NCBI RefSeq assembly: GCF_011305995.1
Contig: NZ_CP049910.1
Span: 6,338,501-6,402,500, forward strand
Direction of reading: 5' to 3'
Length of the DNA: 64,000 nucleotides
Source: Diaphorobacter sp. HDW4A
Lineage (GTDB): Bacteria; Pseudomonadota; Gammaproteobacteria; Burkholderiales; Burkholderiaceae_C
Positions 1 to 8,827 of the stretch are shown piece by piece. Within the stretch, counting starts at the first letter, position 1, and each line of letters opens with the position of its first letter. A program made the position numbers and the translations under genes. The notes below the pieces were generated by a model. The model did no database searches and was not told where the DNA came from. It was given only the letters and a program-made list of their open reading frames with translations.

Positions 1-476
1 GCGGCATGCCGGTGGTGATCCTGATCTTCGCCGTGCTGGTGCTGGTGAGCGACTTTCTGCTGCGCCGCGCGTCGCTCTTGCGCAAGGTGTTCTACACCGG
101 CAGCAACGAGAAGGCCGCGCTGTATTCGGGCATCCGCACCGGCCATGTGAAGTTCTGGGTGACGGTGTTGTGCTCGGCCATGGCGGGGCTGGCGGGCGTG
201 ATCTACACCGCGCGCTTCGGTGCGGCCACGCCGACCTTCGGCGCGGGCATGGAACTCAATGTGATCGCCGCCGTGGTGATCGGCGGTGCGAGCCTCAAGG
301 GCGGCTCGGGCACGGTGCTCGGCGCAGTGCTGGGGCTGGCGCTGCTGTCGGTGGTGACGAGCTCGCTGATTCTCCTGGACGTGTCGCCGTACTGGCAGGA
401 CGTGATCAAGGGGCTGATTCTTTTGGCGGCCGTGACGGTCGACCATCTCATGAACGTGAAAAAGGGAACCCGATGA
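1..476 (+). CDS. Sugar ABC transporter permease, RbsC family (3' part)
   Basis: This is the C-terminal ~158 residues of an inner-membrane permease; the gene begins before the window. Hydrophobic helices alternate with short loops. The segment with NVIAAVVIGGASLKGGSG followed by GTVLGAVLGL is the conserved C-terminal part of RbsC/BPD_transp_2 permeases for ribose-, xylose- or galactose-type sugars. The stop codon overlaps the next start (ATGA at 473-476), so it is translationally coupled to the aldo/keto reductase. The partner ATPase and binding protein would lie upstream of the window. The family is clear; the sugar cannot be told. Confidence 0.85.
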   Translation, partial: GMPVVILIFAVLVLVSDFLLRRASLLRKVFYTGSNEKAALYSGIRTGHVKFWVTVLCSAMAGLAGVIYTARFGAATPTFGAGMELNVIAAVVIGGASLKGGSGTVLGAVLGLALLSVVTSSLILLDVSPYWQDVIKGLILLAAVTVDHLMNVKKGTR

Positions 477-1456
477 AGACGGTGAATCTGGGAAAGTCCG
501 ACGTGCAGTGCGAGCCCGTGGGTCTGGGCACCTGGGCCATGGGCGGCTGGATGTGGGGGGGCAGCGATGACGCAGCCGCCGTGCAGGCGATCCGCGCATC
601 GCTCGATGCGGGCGTGCGCATGATCGACTCCGCACCGGCCTACGGGCTCGGCCATGCGGAGGAGCTCGTGGGGCAGGCCGTCAAAGGGCGTCGACACGAC
701 GCGGTGATCGCCACCAAGTGCGGCCTCGTGTGGCACGAGCAGAAAGGCACGCATTTCTTCGACGAAGAGGGCAAGGCGGTCTACCGCTATCTCGGCCGTG
801 ACGTGATTGTCCATGAGGCGGAGGTGAGTCTCAAGCGCCTCGGCACCGACTACATCGACCTCTACATCACCCACTGGCAGGATGCAACGACGCCGGTGGC
901 CGAGACCATGGATGCGCTGCTGACGCTCAAGCGCCAAGGCAAGATACGCGCCATCGGCGTGAGCAATATCGATGCGCCCACACTGCGCGAGTATCTGAAG
1001 CATGGGCAGGTTGATGCGATTCAGGAGCGCTACAGCCTGATTGATCGCGGCATCGAATCCGACCTTGTGCCGATCTGCCGTGAGCATGGCGTCTCGGTGA
1101 TCGGCTACTCGTCGCTAGCGCTCGGCCTGCTGGCAGGCCCGATGGATGCTGCGCGGCAGTTCAGCGGCGACGACCAGCGTAAAGACAACCCGCGTTTCTC
1201 AAGCGAGAACCGCGAGCGCCTGAACCGCTTTTTCACCGAACTCGAGCCGCTGCGCGCACGCGTCGGCTGCACCTTCGCGCAACTGATGATCGCCTGGACC
1301 ACCGAAGCCGAGAAGATCGACATTGCGCTGTGCGGTGCGCGCACGCCGGTGCAAGCGCAGGAGAACGCCCGCGCGGGCAACGTGACCATCGGCGCGGCAT
1401 ACGTGCAGGCCATCAACATTGCCGCCGAGCGCCATCTCGGCTCGCTGATGGGCTGA
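473..1456 (+). CDS. Aldo/keto reductase
   Basis: A 327-residue cytoplasmic NAD(P)H-dependent oxidoreductase with the aldo/keto reductase TIM barrel. It shows the catalytic tetrad context: Asp and Tyr in DSAPAYGLGHAEE, Lys in IATKCG and His in ITHWQD. GVSN near residue 163 is the usual beta-strand motif. The start is fixed by the 4-bp ATGA overlap with the permease stop. Its place between a sugar permease and a class I aldolase suggests sugar or polyol catabolism, for example oxidation or reduction of an aldose. The substrate is inferred only from context. Confidence 0.88.
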   Translation: MKTVNLGKSDVQCEPVGLGTWAMGGWMWGGSDDAAAVQAIRASLDAGVRMIDSAPAYGLGHAEELVGQAVKGRRHDAVIATKCGLVWHEQKGTHFFDEEGKAVYRYLGRDVIVHEAEVSLKRLGTDYIDLYITHWQDATTPVAETMDALLTLKRQGKIRAIGVSNIDAPTLREYLKHGQVDAIQERYSLIDRGIESDLVPICREHGVSVIGYSSLALGLLAGPMDAARQFSGDDQRKDNPRFSSENRERLNRFFTELEPLRARVGCTFAQLMIAWTTEAEKIDIALCGARTPVQAQENARAGNVTIGAAYVQAINIAAERHLGSLMG

Positions 1457-1532
1457 CGCCCTCAACGCGCTCTACACCGGGCTTCGACAACCTCTGTGCC
1501 TTCGCCGTGCGCGAGGGCAGGGGACGACTTTG

Positions 1533-1577
1533 CCCAACGAATCCAACAGTTTCAACGTCTTCAACGCTTTCAACATT
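1533..1577 (+). repeat. Five-copy 9-bp tandem repeat upstream of the aldolase gene
   Basis: The hexamer YYCAAC recurs with an exact 9-nt period at 1533, 1542, 1551, 1560 and 1569 (cccaac, tccaac, ttcaac, ttcaac, ttcaac). The array ends 17 nt before the aldolase start codon, just before its ribosome-binding site. It lies in the leader between the reductase and aldolase genes. Function unknown. Confidence 0.6.
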
Positions 1578-1594
1578 TGCACAGGAGCCTTCCC

Positions 1595-2461
1595 ATGATG
1601 GAAAAAAAACAGGCGCGCCTCAACCGCCTCATGCGCAACGGACGCTGTCTCGACATCGCCGTGGACCACGGTGTCTGCAACGAGCCCGGCTTTCTCGATG
1701 GGCTCGAAGACATGCCCCGCGTGATGGAGCAGCTCATCGCGGCCCAGCCCGATGCGATCCAGCTCAACTACGGCCAGAGCGAGCTGCTGCAAAGCCGCCC
1801 CGGCAAGAACAAGCCCGCGCTCGTCATGCGCATGGACATGGGCAACCCCTACAACGCCACCACCCACCGCGTGATGTGGGCGGTGCTGCAGAACGAGGAT
1901 GATCCCGTGTTGCCCGCCGTGCAGATGGATGCTGCCTGCGCTGTGGTCAACCTGTTCATGCTGCCCGACGAGCCCGACTTGTTTCGTCAGTGCGTGAAGA
2001 ACATCGCCCGCGTGCGCGCCGACTGCGACCGCTACGCCATGCCGTTGATGATCGAACCACTGGTCATGGCACCGAACAACGGGCGCGGCGGCTACATGGT
2101 GGACGGCGACGCTGAGAAGATCGTCACGCTCACCCGCCTCGCACGCGAGATGGGTGCCGACATCATTAAGGCCGATCCCACCACCGACCCTCTCGACTTC
2201 CACCGCGTGGTACAGGCCGCGCGCTGCCCGGTGCTGGTGCGTGGCGGCGGAAAGGAGGACCTGCGCCAGGTTTTCGAGCGCTCACGCACGCTGCTGGATC
2301 AGGGGGCGGTGGGCATGGTGTATGGGCGCAATGTGTACCAGCACAAGAGTCCCTCGGCGGTGGTGCGCGCGCTGATGTCGATGATTCATGAGGGAAGCAG
2401 CGCGACCAATGCCTGGCAGCAGTATTCGGCGGCAGCTGAAAGCACGGCAGTTCCTGCCTGA
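1595..2461 (+). CDS. Class I aldolase, DhnA/LsrF-type
   Basis: A 288-residue cytoplasmic class I (Schiff-base) aldolase of the DeoC/LsrF/DhnA superfamily. The N-terminus reads CLDIAVDHGV, typical of the family. Lys192 in DIIKADPTTD is the likely Schiff-base lysine, and a phosphate-binding GG pair follows (VRGGGKEDL). The start at 1595 is chosen because CAGGAG sits about 8 nt upstream; longer open frames lack such a site. It follows the reductase after a 138-nt leader and probably closes the same sugar-catabolic operon by splitting a phosphorylated ketose. Exact substrate unknown. Confidence 0.82.
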   Translation: MMEKKQARLNRLMRNGRCLDIAVDHGVCNEPGFLDGLEDMPRVMEQLIAAQPDAIQLNYGQSELLQSRPGKNKPALVMRMDMGNPYNATTHRVMWAVLQNEDDPVLPAVQMDAACAVVNLFMLPDEPDLFRQCVKNIARVRADCDRYAMPLMIEPLVMAPNNGRGGYMVDGDAEKIVTLTRLAREMGADIIKADPTTDPLDFHRVVQAARCPVLVRGGGKEDLRQVFERSRTLLDQGAVGMVYGRNVYQHKSPSAVVRALMSMIHEGSSATNAWQQYSAAAESTAVPA

Positions 2462-2535
2462 ACGATGGGGGCCGCGCCCCCGATTCCATGCGCGGATCCG
2501 GTTTTGACATCACTCCACAATCGAGAGGTGAGGCC

Positions 2536-5500
2536 ATGCTTTTGTTCGTCGATATCGCTGCAACGAGGCTGCTCGGGAATTGCAGAACGTATTTCAGAGG
2601 CGCATCCGCCGCATTGCTGGCCCTCGCGCTGGCAGCCTGCAGCGGGTCTTCGGGTGACAGCGCGGTTGTTGTCCAGTCCGGGGCGCAGTCGTCGCCTGTT
2701 GCGGCCGGTTTGGAGGTGGGCGCATCGACGCCCATCACGCCCAAGTCGGTCGCAGTGCAGGGGCCGGGATTGGGCAATCTGACCTACACGCAAAGCGAGT
2801 TGTTCAAGCCGGTGTCATGGATTCGGCGCGACGATCAGGGCACTCCTGCGACCTATGCGGGGCGCAAGGCCTTCGGCTTGAATGCGGGCATCATGCACAA
2901 CGGCTACTTCATGACGCTGTTTGCGCCAGACAGCGGTCTCGGCCCCGGTGGTTTTCTCGTGTATGACGTGTCGAATCCGCGTTCGATCCAGCTCGTCAAG
3001 CGTATCTACGAGCCGGAAGGTCGTACCTCCGAATTCCGCGAGGCGCATTCGTTTGGTGTCTCGACCATTGGCGGAAAACACTACGTTGCCATCGCAACCA
3101 CCAAGGGCGTTGAGTTCTGGGACTTCACGGATGTGCAAAACGCGCAGCAGGTGAAAAAGCTTGCACTGCCGACCGTCAATGCGGGCGACTACACCAACGT
3201 GAGCTGGCAGCTCTGGTGGCAGGCGCCCTATCTCTACGTGGCATCTTCCAACGACGGCGTGTACATCATCGACGCGTCGGATCCAGCCAACGCCGTGATC
3301 GCCAATCGCGGCACGGGCAAGCCCAACCCGGTGCCAACCGGAGAGTTGGGCGGCTTTCGCGTGGGGCCGATCTTCACCATGGGCAACCAGCTCGTCCTCA
3401 CATCGATGGACAACACCAGTGGCTTTGCAAGTCTGGATATCTCCGATCCGCTGAACCCCAAGGTGCTCGACAGCATTGCGTCCCACCCGTTCTACTACGC
3501 CACCTGCTATGACGGTGAACGGCTGTTCACCTCGGTACGCGGGGCGGCTGCGAAGATGACGGCTTTCAATCTCTCCAATCGCAACCGCTTCGTGGCCGAA
3601 GACAACCGCGTGGTGGTGGACGAGCAGCTCTATTGCGGTACACAGGACCACTATGTGTTCCAGGGGGCGCAATACCGCATCCACAAGATCGACGTCAGCA
3701 ATCCGATGCAGCATGTGGAGGTGGGTCGTGGCGGCATGTTTCCTGCGGGATCGAGCGACGAATCGCATTCCGATCACGGGCAGGTCGCACCGTTCGGCAA
3801 TCTGATCTTCGTGGGCAACGATCACGGTTCGGGAAGCGCCTTCATGGTGCACGACACGGCGCGCGATACCACTGCGCCCGTGGTGCGTCAGGTGTCTCCC
3901 TCCAACGCGGCACTGCAGCAGGTGCTGACGTCGCGCATCGGCGTGGCGCTGTCGGACAGCATTCTTCCCGAAAGCGTCAATGCCAGCACCTTCATCGTGC
4001 GCCCGCAAGGTGGCGCTGCACTGCCAGGCTTGCACAGCGTTCAACTGGGCATCGTCAACTTCTCGCCCGCCCAGCCGCTGCAGCCCAATACCACCTATGA
4101 AGTGGTGCTGCCTGCAGGCGGTATCAAGGACTATGCGCGCAACGGCATCGCGGCGGAATGGAAGTCCAGCTTCACGACCGGCAACGCCGTGAACATGGAC
4201 CTCGCGCACCACTGGAGTCTGGCGCGCACGCTGGCCGATCCGGTCGGCAAGAGCGATGGAAGCAGCAGCGCATCAGACTCATTCGCAAATATCGGTCTCG
4301 ACCTCTCGCAGCGCAGTGCGGGCATCGAACTGGCCGACGACAGTGCGGCGTCCGTGCTGGCCGGAACGTCCACTCTGAGCTTCTACATGAAGACCACCCA
4401 GACGGGTACCGCCACACCGTGGACCGCGCCGGGCATCTTCGGGCGTGACCAGGCCAGCGGCTCCAACGACGTGTTCTGGGGGTGGCTTGACAACACTGGC
4501 CGCATCAATCTGTCGGTCGGTGATGTGAGCGCATCGAATCCGGTGACCAAATCAGCCAATCCCGTGAACGATGGCCAGTGGCGGCACATCGTGATGACGC
4601 GCGATGCGGCCTCCGGCGTGCAGGCGGTGCATGTGGATGGAGTGAAGGTGTCATCCACGGGGCGCACCGGTGCACTGGGGTTGAACAACCGCTTCCGTCT
4701 GCTCGGGCAGATTCAGGGCAACCCGGTCCACTTCAAGGGCAGTCTGGCGGACGTGCGTGTGTACCGCCGAGTGCTGTCCGACAGCGATATCGCGCAGCTT
4801 GCCGCCGTGCCGGTGGTGGGCGATCCTGGCATCGGGCAGGGGGTGCACACCGTGGGTGGAACGCTGGCCTTCAATTCCCCGGTGCTTGGCGGCAGCGCAC
4901 AGTACAGCTGGAATTTCGGAGATGGCAACCGTTCAGCGTTCACCTCACAACCACAGGTCAATCACAGTTATGCGGCTCCGGGCCACTACACGGTCACGCT
5001 GACGGTGCGTACCGCCGATGGGCTCGAGACCTACTACACCTATCCGGTGACGGTGACGCATCCGGCAACCGCGCTGGCACCAACGCACTCCACCAACATC
5101 ACAGGTGACCTCAGTCAGATCTACAGCGTGAACCCGGACAGCGGAACGGTGACCGCGATGGATGCGCAGAGCCTTGCCAGGATTTGGGAGGTCAACGTGG
5201 GTCGCGAACCAAAGACGCTGGCCGTGGGGCCGGATGGACGCATCTGGGTGACCGTGCAGGCGGACGATCGACTCGTGGCACTGAACGCGGCGAATGGCAG
5301 CCTCTCGGCCAGCGTGCCGCTGGCCTATGGAAGCGGACCCTATGGTGTGGCGTTCACGCCGGACCGTACCACGGGCGTGTTGACGCTGGAGAGCAAATCG
5401 ATGCTGGTGAGCTTTGATCCCACCAGTGGCGCAATCACCGGCTCCCTGGCCCTCACTGGCGACGTGCGTGGCGTAGCCGTGACTGCGGATTCCAAGTCGG

Positions 5501-7287
5501 CCTATGTGACCCGTTTCCGTTCGGCCATGAACGGCGGACAGGTGCACAAGGTGCAGTTGGCGGGCATGACGCTGCAAAAGACCATGCCGCTGCAGGTGGA
5601 CACCACCACGGTGGACGATGAAAGCCGCGCGCGGGGCCTGCCCAACTACTTGAGCCAGATTGTGATTTCGCCCGACGGGTTGCGTGCGTCGCTGCCGTCC
5701 AAGAAAGACAATATCGTGCGTGGTCGGGCGCGCGATGGCAACGATCTGCTGCACGACCGCACGGTGCGCTCCATCCTCACGCAAGTGAATATGCAAAGCG
5801 ACGCAGAGGTCTTCGGCGAACAGCTCGACTTCGATGACCGGGCTCCGGCACGTGCAGCGGTCTATGCGCCGCGCGGCGACTTCATCTTCGTCGCGCAGAT
5901 GGAGGGCAACAACGTGGCCATCGTCGATGCATACAGCCGTGCGCTGCGTGGCGAGATCATGGTGGATGGCATGTCGGCGCCACACGGGTTGCACATCGAC
6001 ACGGCGCGTCAGCGGCTGTTCGTGAACAACTTCCTTGGCCGTTCCGTTTCGGTGTTCGATGTGGCCAATGTGCTGGCTGGGCGCAGCGGCGCGGCCACGC
6101 TCTTGCAAACCGTCACCACCGTGGGCTCCGAACCCTTGGGTGCGGCCGCGTTGCGCGGCAAGAAGCTGTTCTACAAGGCGGCGGATCGCCGCATGAGCCG
6201 TGACAACTACATGTCGTGTGCGAGTTGCCATGCCGATGGCGCAGATGACGGCATGGTCTGGGACTTCACGCAGCGTGGCGAGGGCTTGCGACGCACGATC
6301 TCGCTGCAAGGCAGACAGGGCGCAGCGCACGGGCGATTCCACTGGACGGCGAACTTTGACGAGATCCAGGATTTCGAGAACGACATCCGCAACGAATTCG
6401 GTGGAACGGGCTTCCTGAGCAATGCCGATTTCCAGACCACTGCTGCACCGCTCGGCACCCCCAAGGCCGGTCGCAGCAGCGATCTGGATGACTTGGCAGC
6501 CTACGTCACGAGTCTCGCGCGCCTGCCGCGCAGTCCCGCACGCAATGCGGATGGCAGCCTGACTGCCGGTGCCTTGCTGGGAAAGCAACTCTTCACCACA
6601 GCGCAGTGCGCAAGCTGCCACAGCGGTGCCACCATGCGGGACGGCTTGCGCCACGATGTGGGCACCATCCGCGCAAGCTCGGGCAGTGGCTCGGGCCAGA
6701 CGCTCGCCGGTGTCGGCTTCGACACGCCGACGCTGCTCGGGGTCTGGACCAACCCCGTGTTCTTCCACGATGGTCAGGCCGACTCCGTGCTGGCCTTGCT
6801 CGGCGCGGGGCACGGCAATGCGGGCAACCTGGCGCAGGGCGATCGTGTTGCGCTGGCGGACTATGTGCGCTCGCTCGACACCTCCCCGCCGCGTGTGCGC
6901 ATTCGCTCGGCACACAGCAATCTCTGCGTGAACATAGGAGGCAACCAGACAACCTCAGGCGCGGCCGCGCTTCAGTACAGCTGCGGGATGGATGCGAATG
7001 AACTGTTCGATGCGAACACGCTGGACAACCACGTGCAGTTCGAGGCGCGACACAGCAGGCTGTGTCTGGCCGAAGCGGTCGACCCAGCCACCGGAAGAGC
7101 GAAGGCGGTGCAGCTCGCGTGCACGGCCGGCGCGGCCACACAGTGGAAGAGTGTGGGTGCCACGCTGGTCAATCGCGCGTCGGGGCGCTGCCTGGATGTA
7201 CCCGACCTGAGTCTGGTACAGGTGCAACTCATCACCTACGCCTGCAATGGCGGCAACAATCAGAACTGGGGAATCACGCAGCCCTGA
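2536..7287 (+). CDS. Giant multidomain di-haem lipoprotein (LVIVD / LamG / PKD / beta-propeller / cytochrome c peroxidase-like / ricin-B lectin)
   Basis: A 1583-residue exported protein. The start at 2536 has GAGGTGAGG just upstream. The N-terminus ends in ALALAAC-SGSS, a lipobox, so it is probably a lipoprotein. Domains judged by eye: LVIVD-type repeats (about 40-430); an Ig-like domain after DTTAPVV (about 445-550); a LamG/concanavalin-like domain (555-760); a PKD domain with WNFGDGN (772-840); a YVTN beta-propeller (850-1195); a cytochrome c peroxidase/MauG-like part with haem motifs C1228-x2-C1231-H1232 and C1358-x2-C1361-H1362; and a ricin-B lectin domain (about 1452-1583). It stands alone between the aldolase and a convergent nitrilase. 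It may be a surface enzyme acting on a carbohydrate-bearing substrate; the domain calls are firmer than the role. Confidence 0.8.
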   Translation: MLLFVDIAATRLLGNCRTYFRGASAALLALALAACSGSSGDSAVVVQSGAQSSPVAAGLEVGASTPITPKSVAVQGPGLGNLTYTQSELFKPVSWIRRDDQGTPATYAGRKAFGLNAGIMHNGYFMTLFAPDSGLGPGGFLVYDVSNPRSIQLVKRIYEPEGRTSEFREAHSFGVSTIGGKHYVAIATTKGVEFWDFTDVQNAQQVKKLALPTVNAGDYTNVSWQLWWQAPYLYVASSNDGVYIIDASDPANAVIANRGTGKPNPVPTGELGGFRVGPIFTMGNQLVLTSMDNTSGFASLDISDPLNPKVLDSIASHPFYYATCYDGERLFTSVRGAAAKMTAFNLSNRNRFVAEDNRVVVDEQLYCGTQDHYVFQGAQYRIHKIDVSNPMQHVEVGRGGMFPAGSSDESHSDHGQVAPFGNLIFVGNDHGSGSAFMVHDTARDTTAPVVRQVSPSNAALQQVLTSRIGVALSDSILPESVNASTFIVRPQGGAALPGLHSVQLGIVNFSPAQPLQPNTTYEVVLPAGGIKDYARNGIAAEWKSSFTTGNAVNMDLAHHWSLARTLADPVGKSDGSSSASDSFANIGLDLSQRSAGIELADDSAASVLAGTSTLSFYMKTTQTGTATPWTAPGIFGRDQASGSNDVFWGWLDNTGRINLSVGDVSASNPVTKSANPVNDGQWRHIVMTRDAASGVQAVHVDGVKVSSTGRTGALGLNNRFRLLGQIQGNPVHFKGSLADVRVYRRVLSDSDIAQLAAVPVVGDPGIGQGVHTVGGTLAFNSPVLGGSAQYSWNFGDGNRSAFTSQPQVNHSYAAPGHYTVTLTVRTADGLETYYTYPVTVTHPATALAPTHSTNITGDLSQIYSVNPDSGTVTAMDAQSLARIWEVNVGREPKTLAVGPDGRIWVTVQADDRLVALNAANGSLSASVPLAYGSGPYGVAFTPDRTTGVLTLESKSMLVSFDPTSGAITGSLALTGDVRGVAVTADSKSAYVTRFRSAMNGGQVHKVQLAGMTLQKTMPLQVDTTTVDDESRARGLPNYLSQIVISPDGLRASLPSKKDNIVRGRARDGNDLLHDRTVRSILTQVNMQSDAEVFGEQLDFDDRAPARAAVYAPRGDFIFVAQMEGNNVAIVDAYSRALRGEIMVDGMSAPHGLHIDTARQRLFVNNFLGRSVSVFDVANVLAGRSGAATLLQTVTTVGSEPLGAAALRGKKLFYKAADRRMSRDNYMSCASCHADGADDGMVWDFTQRGEGLRRTISLQGRQGAAHGRFHWTANFDEIQDFENDIRNEFGGTGFLSNADFQTTAAPLGTPKAGRSSDLDDLAAYVTSLARLPRSPARNADGSLTAGALLGKQLFTTAQCASCHSGATMRDGLRHDVGTIRASSGSGSGQTLAGVGFDTPTLLGVWTNPVFFHDGQADSVLALLGAGHGNAGNLAQGDRVALADYVRSLDTSPPRVRIRSAHSNLCVNIGGNQTTSGAAALQYSCGMDANELFDANTLDNHVQFEARHSRLCLAEAVDPATGRAKAVQLACTAGAATQWKSVGATLVNRASGRCLDVPDLSLVQVQLITYACNGGNNQNWGITQP

Positions 7288-7308
7288 GTGGAGCGTGCAA
7301 TCTGCATC

Positions 7309-7334
7309 GCGGCAAGAATGCAACTTCTTGCCGC
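7309..7334. terminator. Hairpin between convergent genes
   Basis: A perfect 10-bp stem (GCGGCAAGAA paired with TTCTTGCCGC) around a 6-nt loop lies between the stop codons of the giant lipoprotein gene and the nitrilase gene. There is no long T tract on either side, so it is a probable but not textbook bidirectional terminator. Confidence 0.55.
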
Positions 7335-7353
7335 GGCTCTTGCGCATTCCTTG

Positions 7354-8301
7354 TCAATCATGGCCCACAGTCGATACAGCCTTTTTGGCCCCCACATCCA
7401 CCTTGAGCTGGAAGATGTCGGGCCGCGCATAGTGCCCACTGGCGTCGAAATCGAACTTGCCGCGCGGCACCATGATTGGGTCGATGTCAGCGTAGAGAAT
7501 GGTCTCGTCGTCGTAGTTGGGGCCTGCCATCACAGCGCCGGTCGGGTCGATGATGGCGCTGCCGCCGCGCAGCAGCACGGTTTCGGGATCGTTGCCGAGG
7601 CTGCATTCGAAGTCGGCGGGGTAGGCCTCGCGGCGCAGGAACTGGCAGGCGGTGAGCACAAAGCAGCGGCCCTCAAGTGCGATGTGGCGCATGGTGGGCA
7701 GCCAGGTGTCGCGGTCGTCGGCGGTGGGCGCGCAGTAGATGCTCACGCCCTGGCTGTACATGTGCATGCGCAGCATGGGCATGTAGTTTTCCCAGCAGAT
7801 CACCGCGCCGATGCGGCCGTAGGGCGTGTCCACAGCCTGCATGGTGGAGCCGTCGCCGAAGCCCCAGATCAGGCGCTCGCCTGCGGTGGGCATGAGCTTG
7901 CGGTGCTTGCCAACGAGGCCCGCCTTGCCGCTGAAATACAGCGCCGTGCAGTACAGCGTGCCGCCGTCACGCTCGATGCAGCCGATCACGACGACGGACT
8001 CGGTCTCCTGCACGGCCTCGTTGATGATCGCGATCTCTTCGCCGTTCAGGTCGATGGCCTGGCTGTAGTAGGTGGCGTAGGCATCGCGCGCAGTGGGCTT
8101 GCGCAGGCCGATGGGGCTGCCGAAGCTGTTGCCCTTGGGGTAGCCGCCGAGGAATGCCTCGGGAAACACCTGCACCTTCGCGCCGTGGCTTGCGGCTTCG
8201 CGGATCAGCGAGGCGGCCTTGAGCGCGCATTCGATGCTGTCGGTGGGGATGGAAGAGGCCTGGATCACTGCGGCCTTGAAGGGCCTGGTCGCGGTCGTCA
8301 T
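7354..8301 (-). CDS. Nitrilase (aliphatic/aryl nitrilase family)
   Basis: A 315-residue member of the nitrilase branch of the carbon-nitrogen hydrolases. It would convert a nitrile to a carboxylic acid and ammonia in the cytoplasm. The catalytic triad is visible: Glu48 in FPEAFLGGYPKG, Lys135 in GKHRKLMPT and Cys169 in ICWENYMP. These contexts match true nitrilases (EC 3.5.5.1) better than amidases. It is a single gene, convergent with the giant lipoprotein gene and divergent from cutA. The native nitrile cannot be inferred. Confidence 0.9.
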   Translation of the reverse strand: MTTATRPFKAAVIQASSIPTDSIECALKAASLIREAASHGAKVQVFPEAFLGGYPKGNSFGSPIGLRKPTARDAYATYYSQAIDLNGEEIAIINEAVQETESVVVIGCIERDGGTLYCTALYFSGKAGLVGKHRKLMPTAGERLIWGFGDGSTMQAVDTPYGRIGAVICWENYMPMLRMHMYSQGVSIYCAPTADDRDTWLPTMRHIALEGRCFVLTACQFLRREAYPADFECSLGNDPETVLLRGGSAIIDPTGAVMAGPNYDDETILYADIDPIMVPRGKFDFDASGHYARPDIFQLKVDVGAKKAVSTVGHD

Positions 8302-8488
8302 GTCTTGTCGTCTCCTGCAATTGTTGGAATCGGTCTGTCGATCAGTCAGTCGCGATGACTTTTATACGCGAGTTGGCGGCCTCAAGGCGCTATCTGGCAC
8401 AGAGTGGCGGTGAATTCGGATAGCGATTCCACGATACGAATGCGAGTGACAATGCCTTTTTCGAACGGCCAGAAATGAAAGAACAGCG

Positions 8489-8824
8489 ATGCGCGAACTC
8501 GACACCCACATGCCGCCGATGAGCGTGCTCACCACCACGGTTGGAAAGGAAGACGATGCACGCCGGATCGCAAGCACGGCGGTGCGCGACCGGCTCGCGG
8601 CCTGCGTGCAGGTGGAGCGGATCGCATCGCACTACGTGTGGCAGGGCACGCAGTGCGAGGACGAGGAGTGGCGGCTGGTGTTCAAGACGCTGCCGACAGG
8701 CATGTTCGCGCTGCTGCGCTGGCTGCGCGCCCAGCATCCGTACGACCTGCCGCAGATTCTGGTGCGCGAGGAACAAGCCTCGCGCGAATATGCGGCGTGG
8801 GTCGAGGATCGGTTGAAGGTCTGA
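8489..8824 (+). CDS. cutA: Divalent-cation tolerance protein CutA
   Basis: A 111-residue CutA1 protein, the usual family length, forming a small cytoplasmic trimer. Family hallmarks are the LTTTVGKEDDARRIA start, LAACVQVERI, the SHYVWQG strand and the C-terminal QILVREEQASREYAAWV. The family is linked to copper/divalent cation tolerance, although its molecular role remains debated. Its stop lies 3 nt from the stop of the convergent serine hydrolase gene, leaving no room for a separate terminator. Confidence 0.92.
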   Translation: MRELDTHMPPMSVLTTTVGKEDDARRIASTAVRDRLAACVQVERIASHYVWQGTQCEDEEWRLVFKTLPTGMFALLRWLRAQHPYDLPQILVREEQASREYAAWVEDRLKV

Positions 8825-8827
8825 AGA

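Noticed and set aside
170..1456. Longer open frame extending the aldo/keto reductase upstream to 170
   Set aside because: The extension is a shadow of the permease gene; the ATGA overlap at 473 marks the real start.
4945..6915. 656-residue minus-strand frame under the giant lipoprotein
   Set aside because: Shadow frame rich in His/Arg/Ala with no motifs; the plus strand carries clear haem motifs and domains.
7288..8358. 356-residue plus-strand frame opposite the nitrilase gene
   Set aside because: The minus strand has an intact Glu-Lys-Cys nitrilase; the plus frame is a high-GC shadow.
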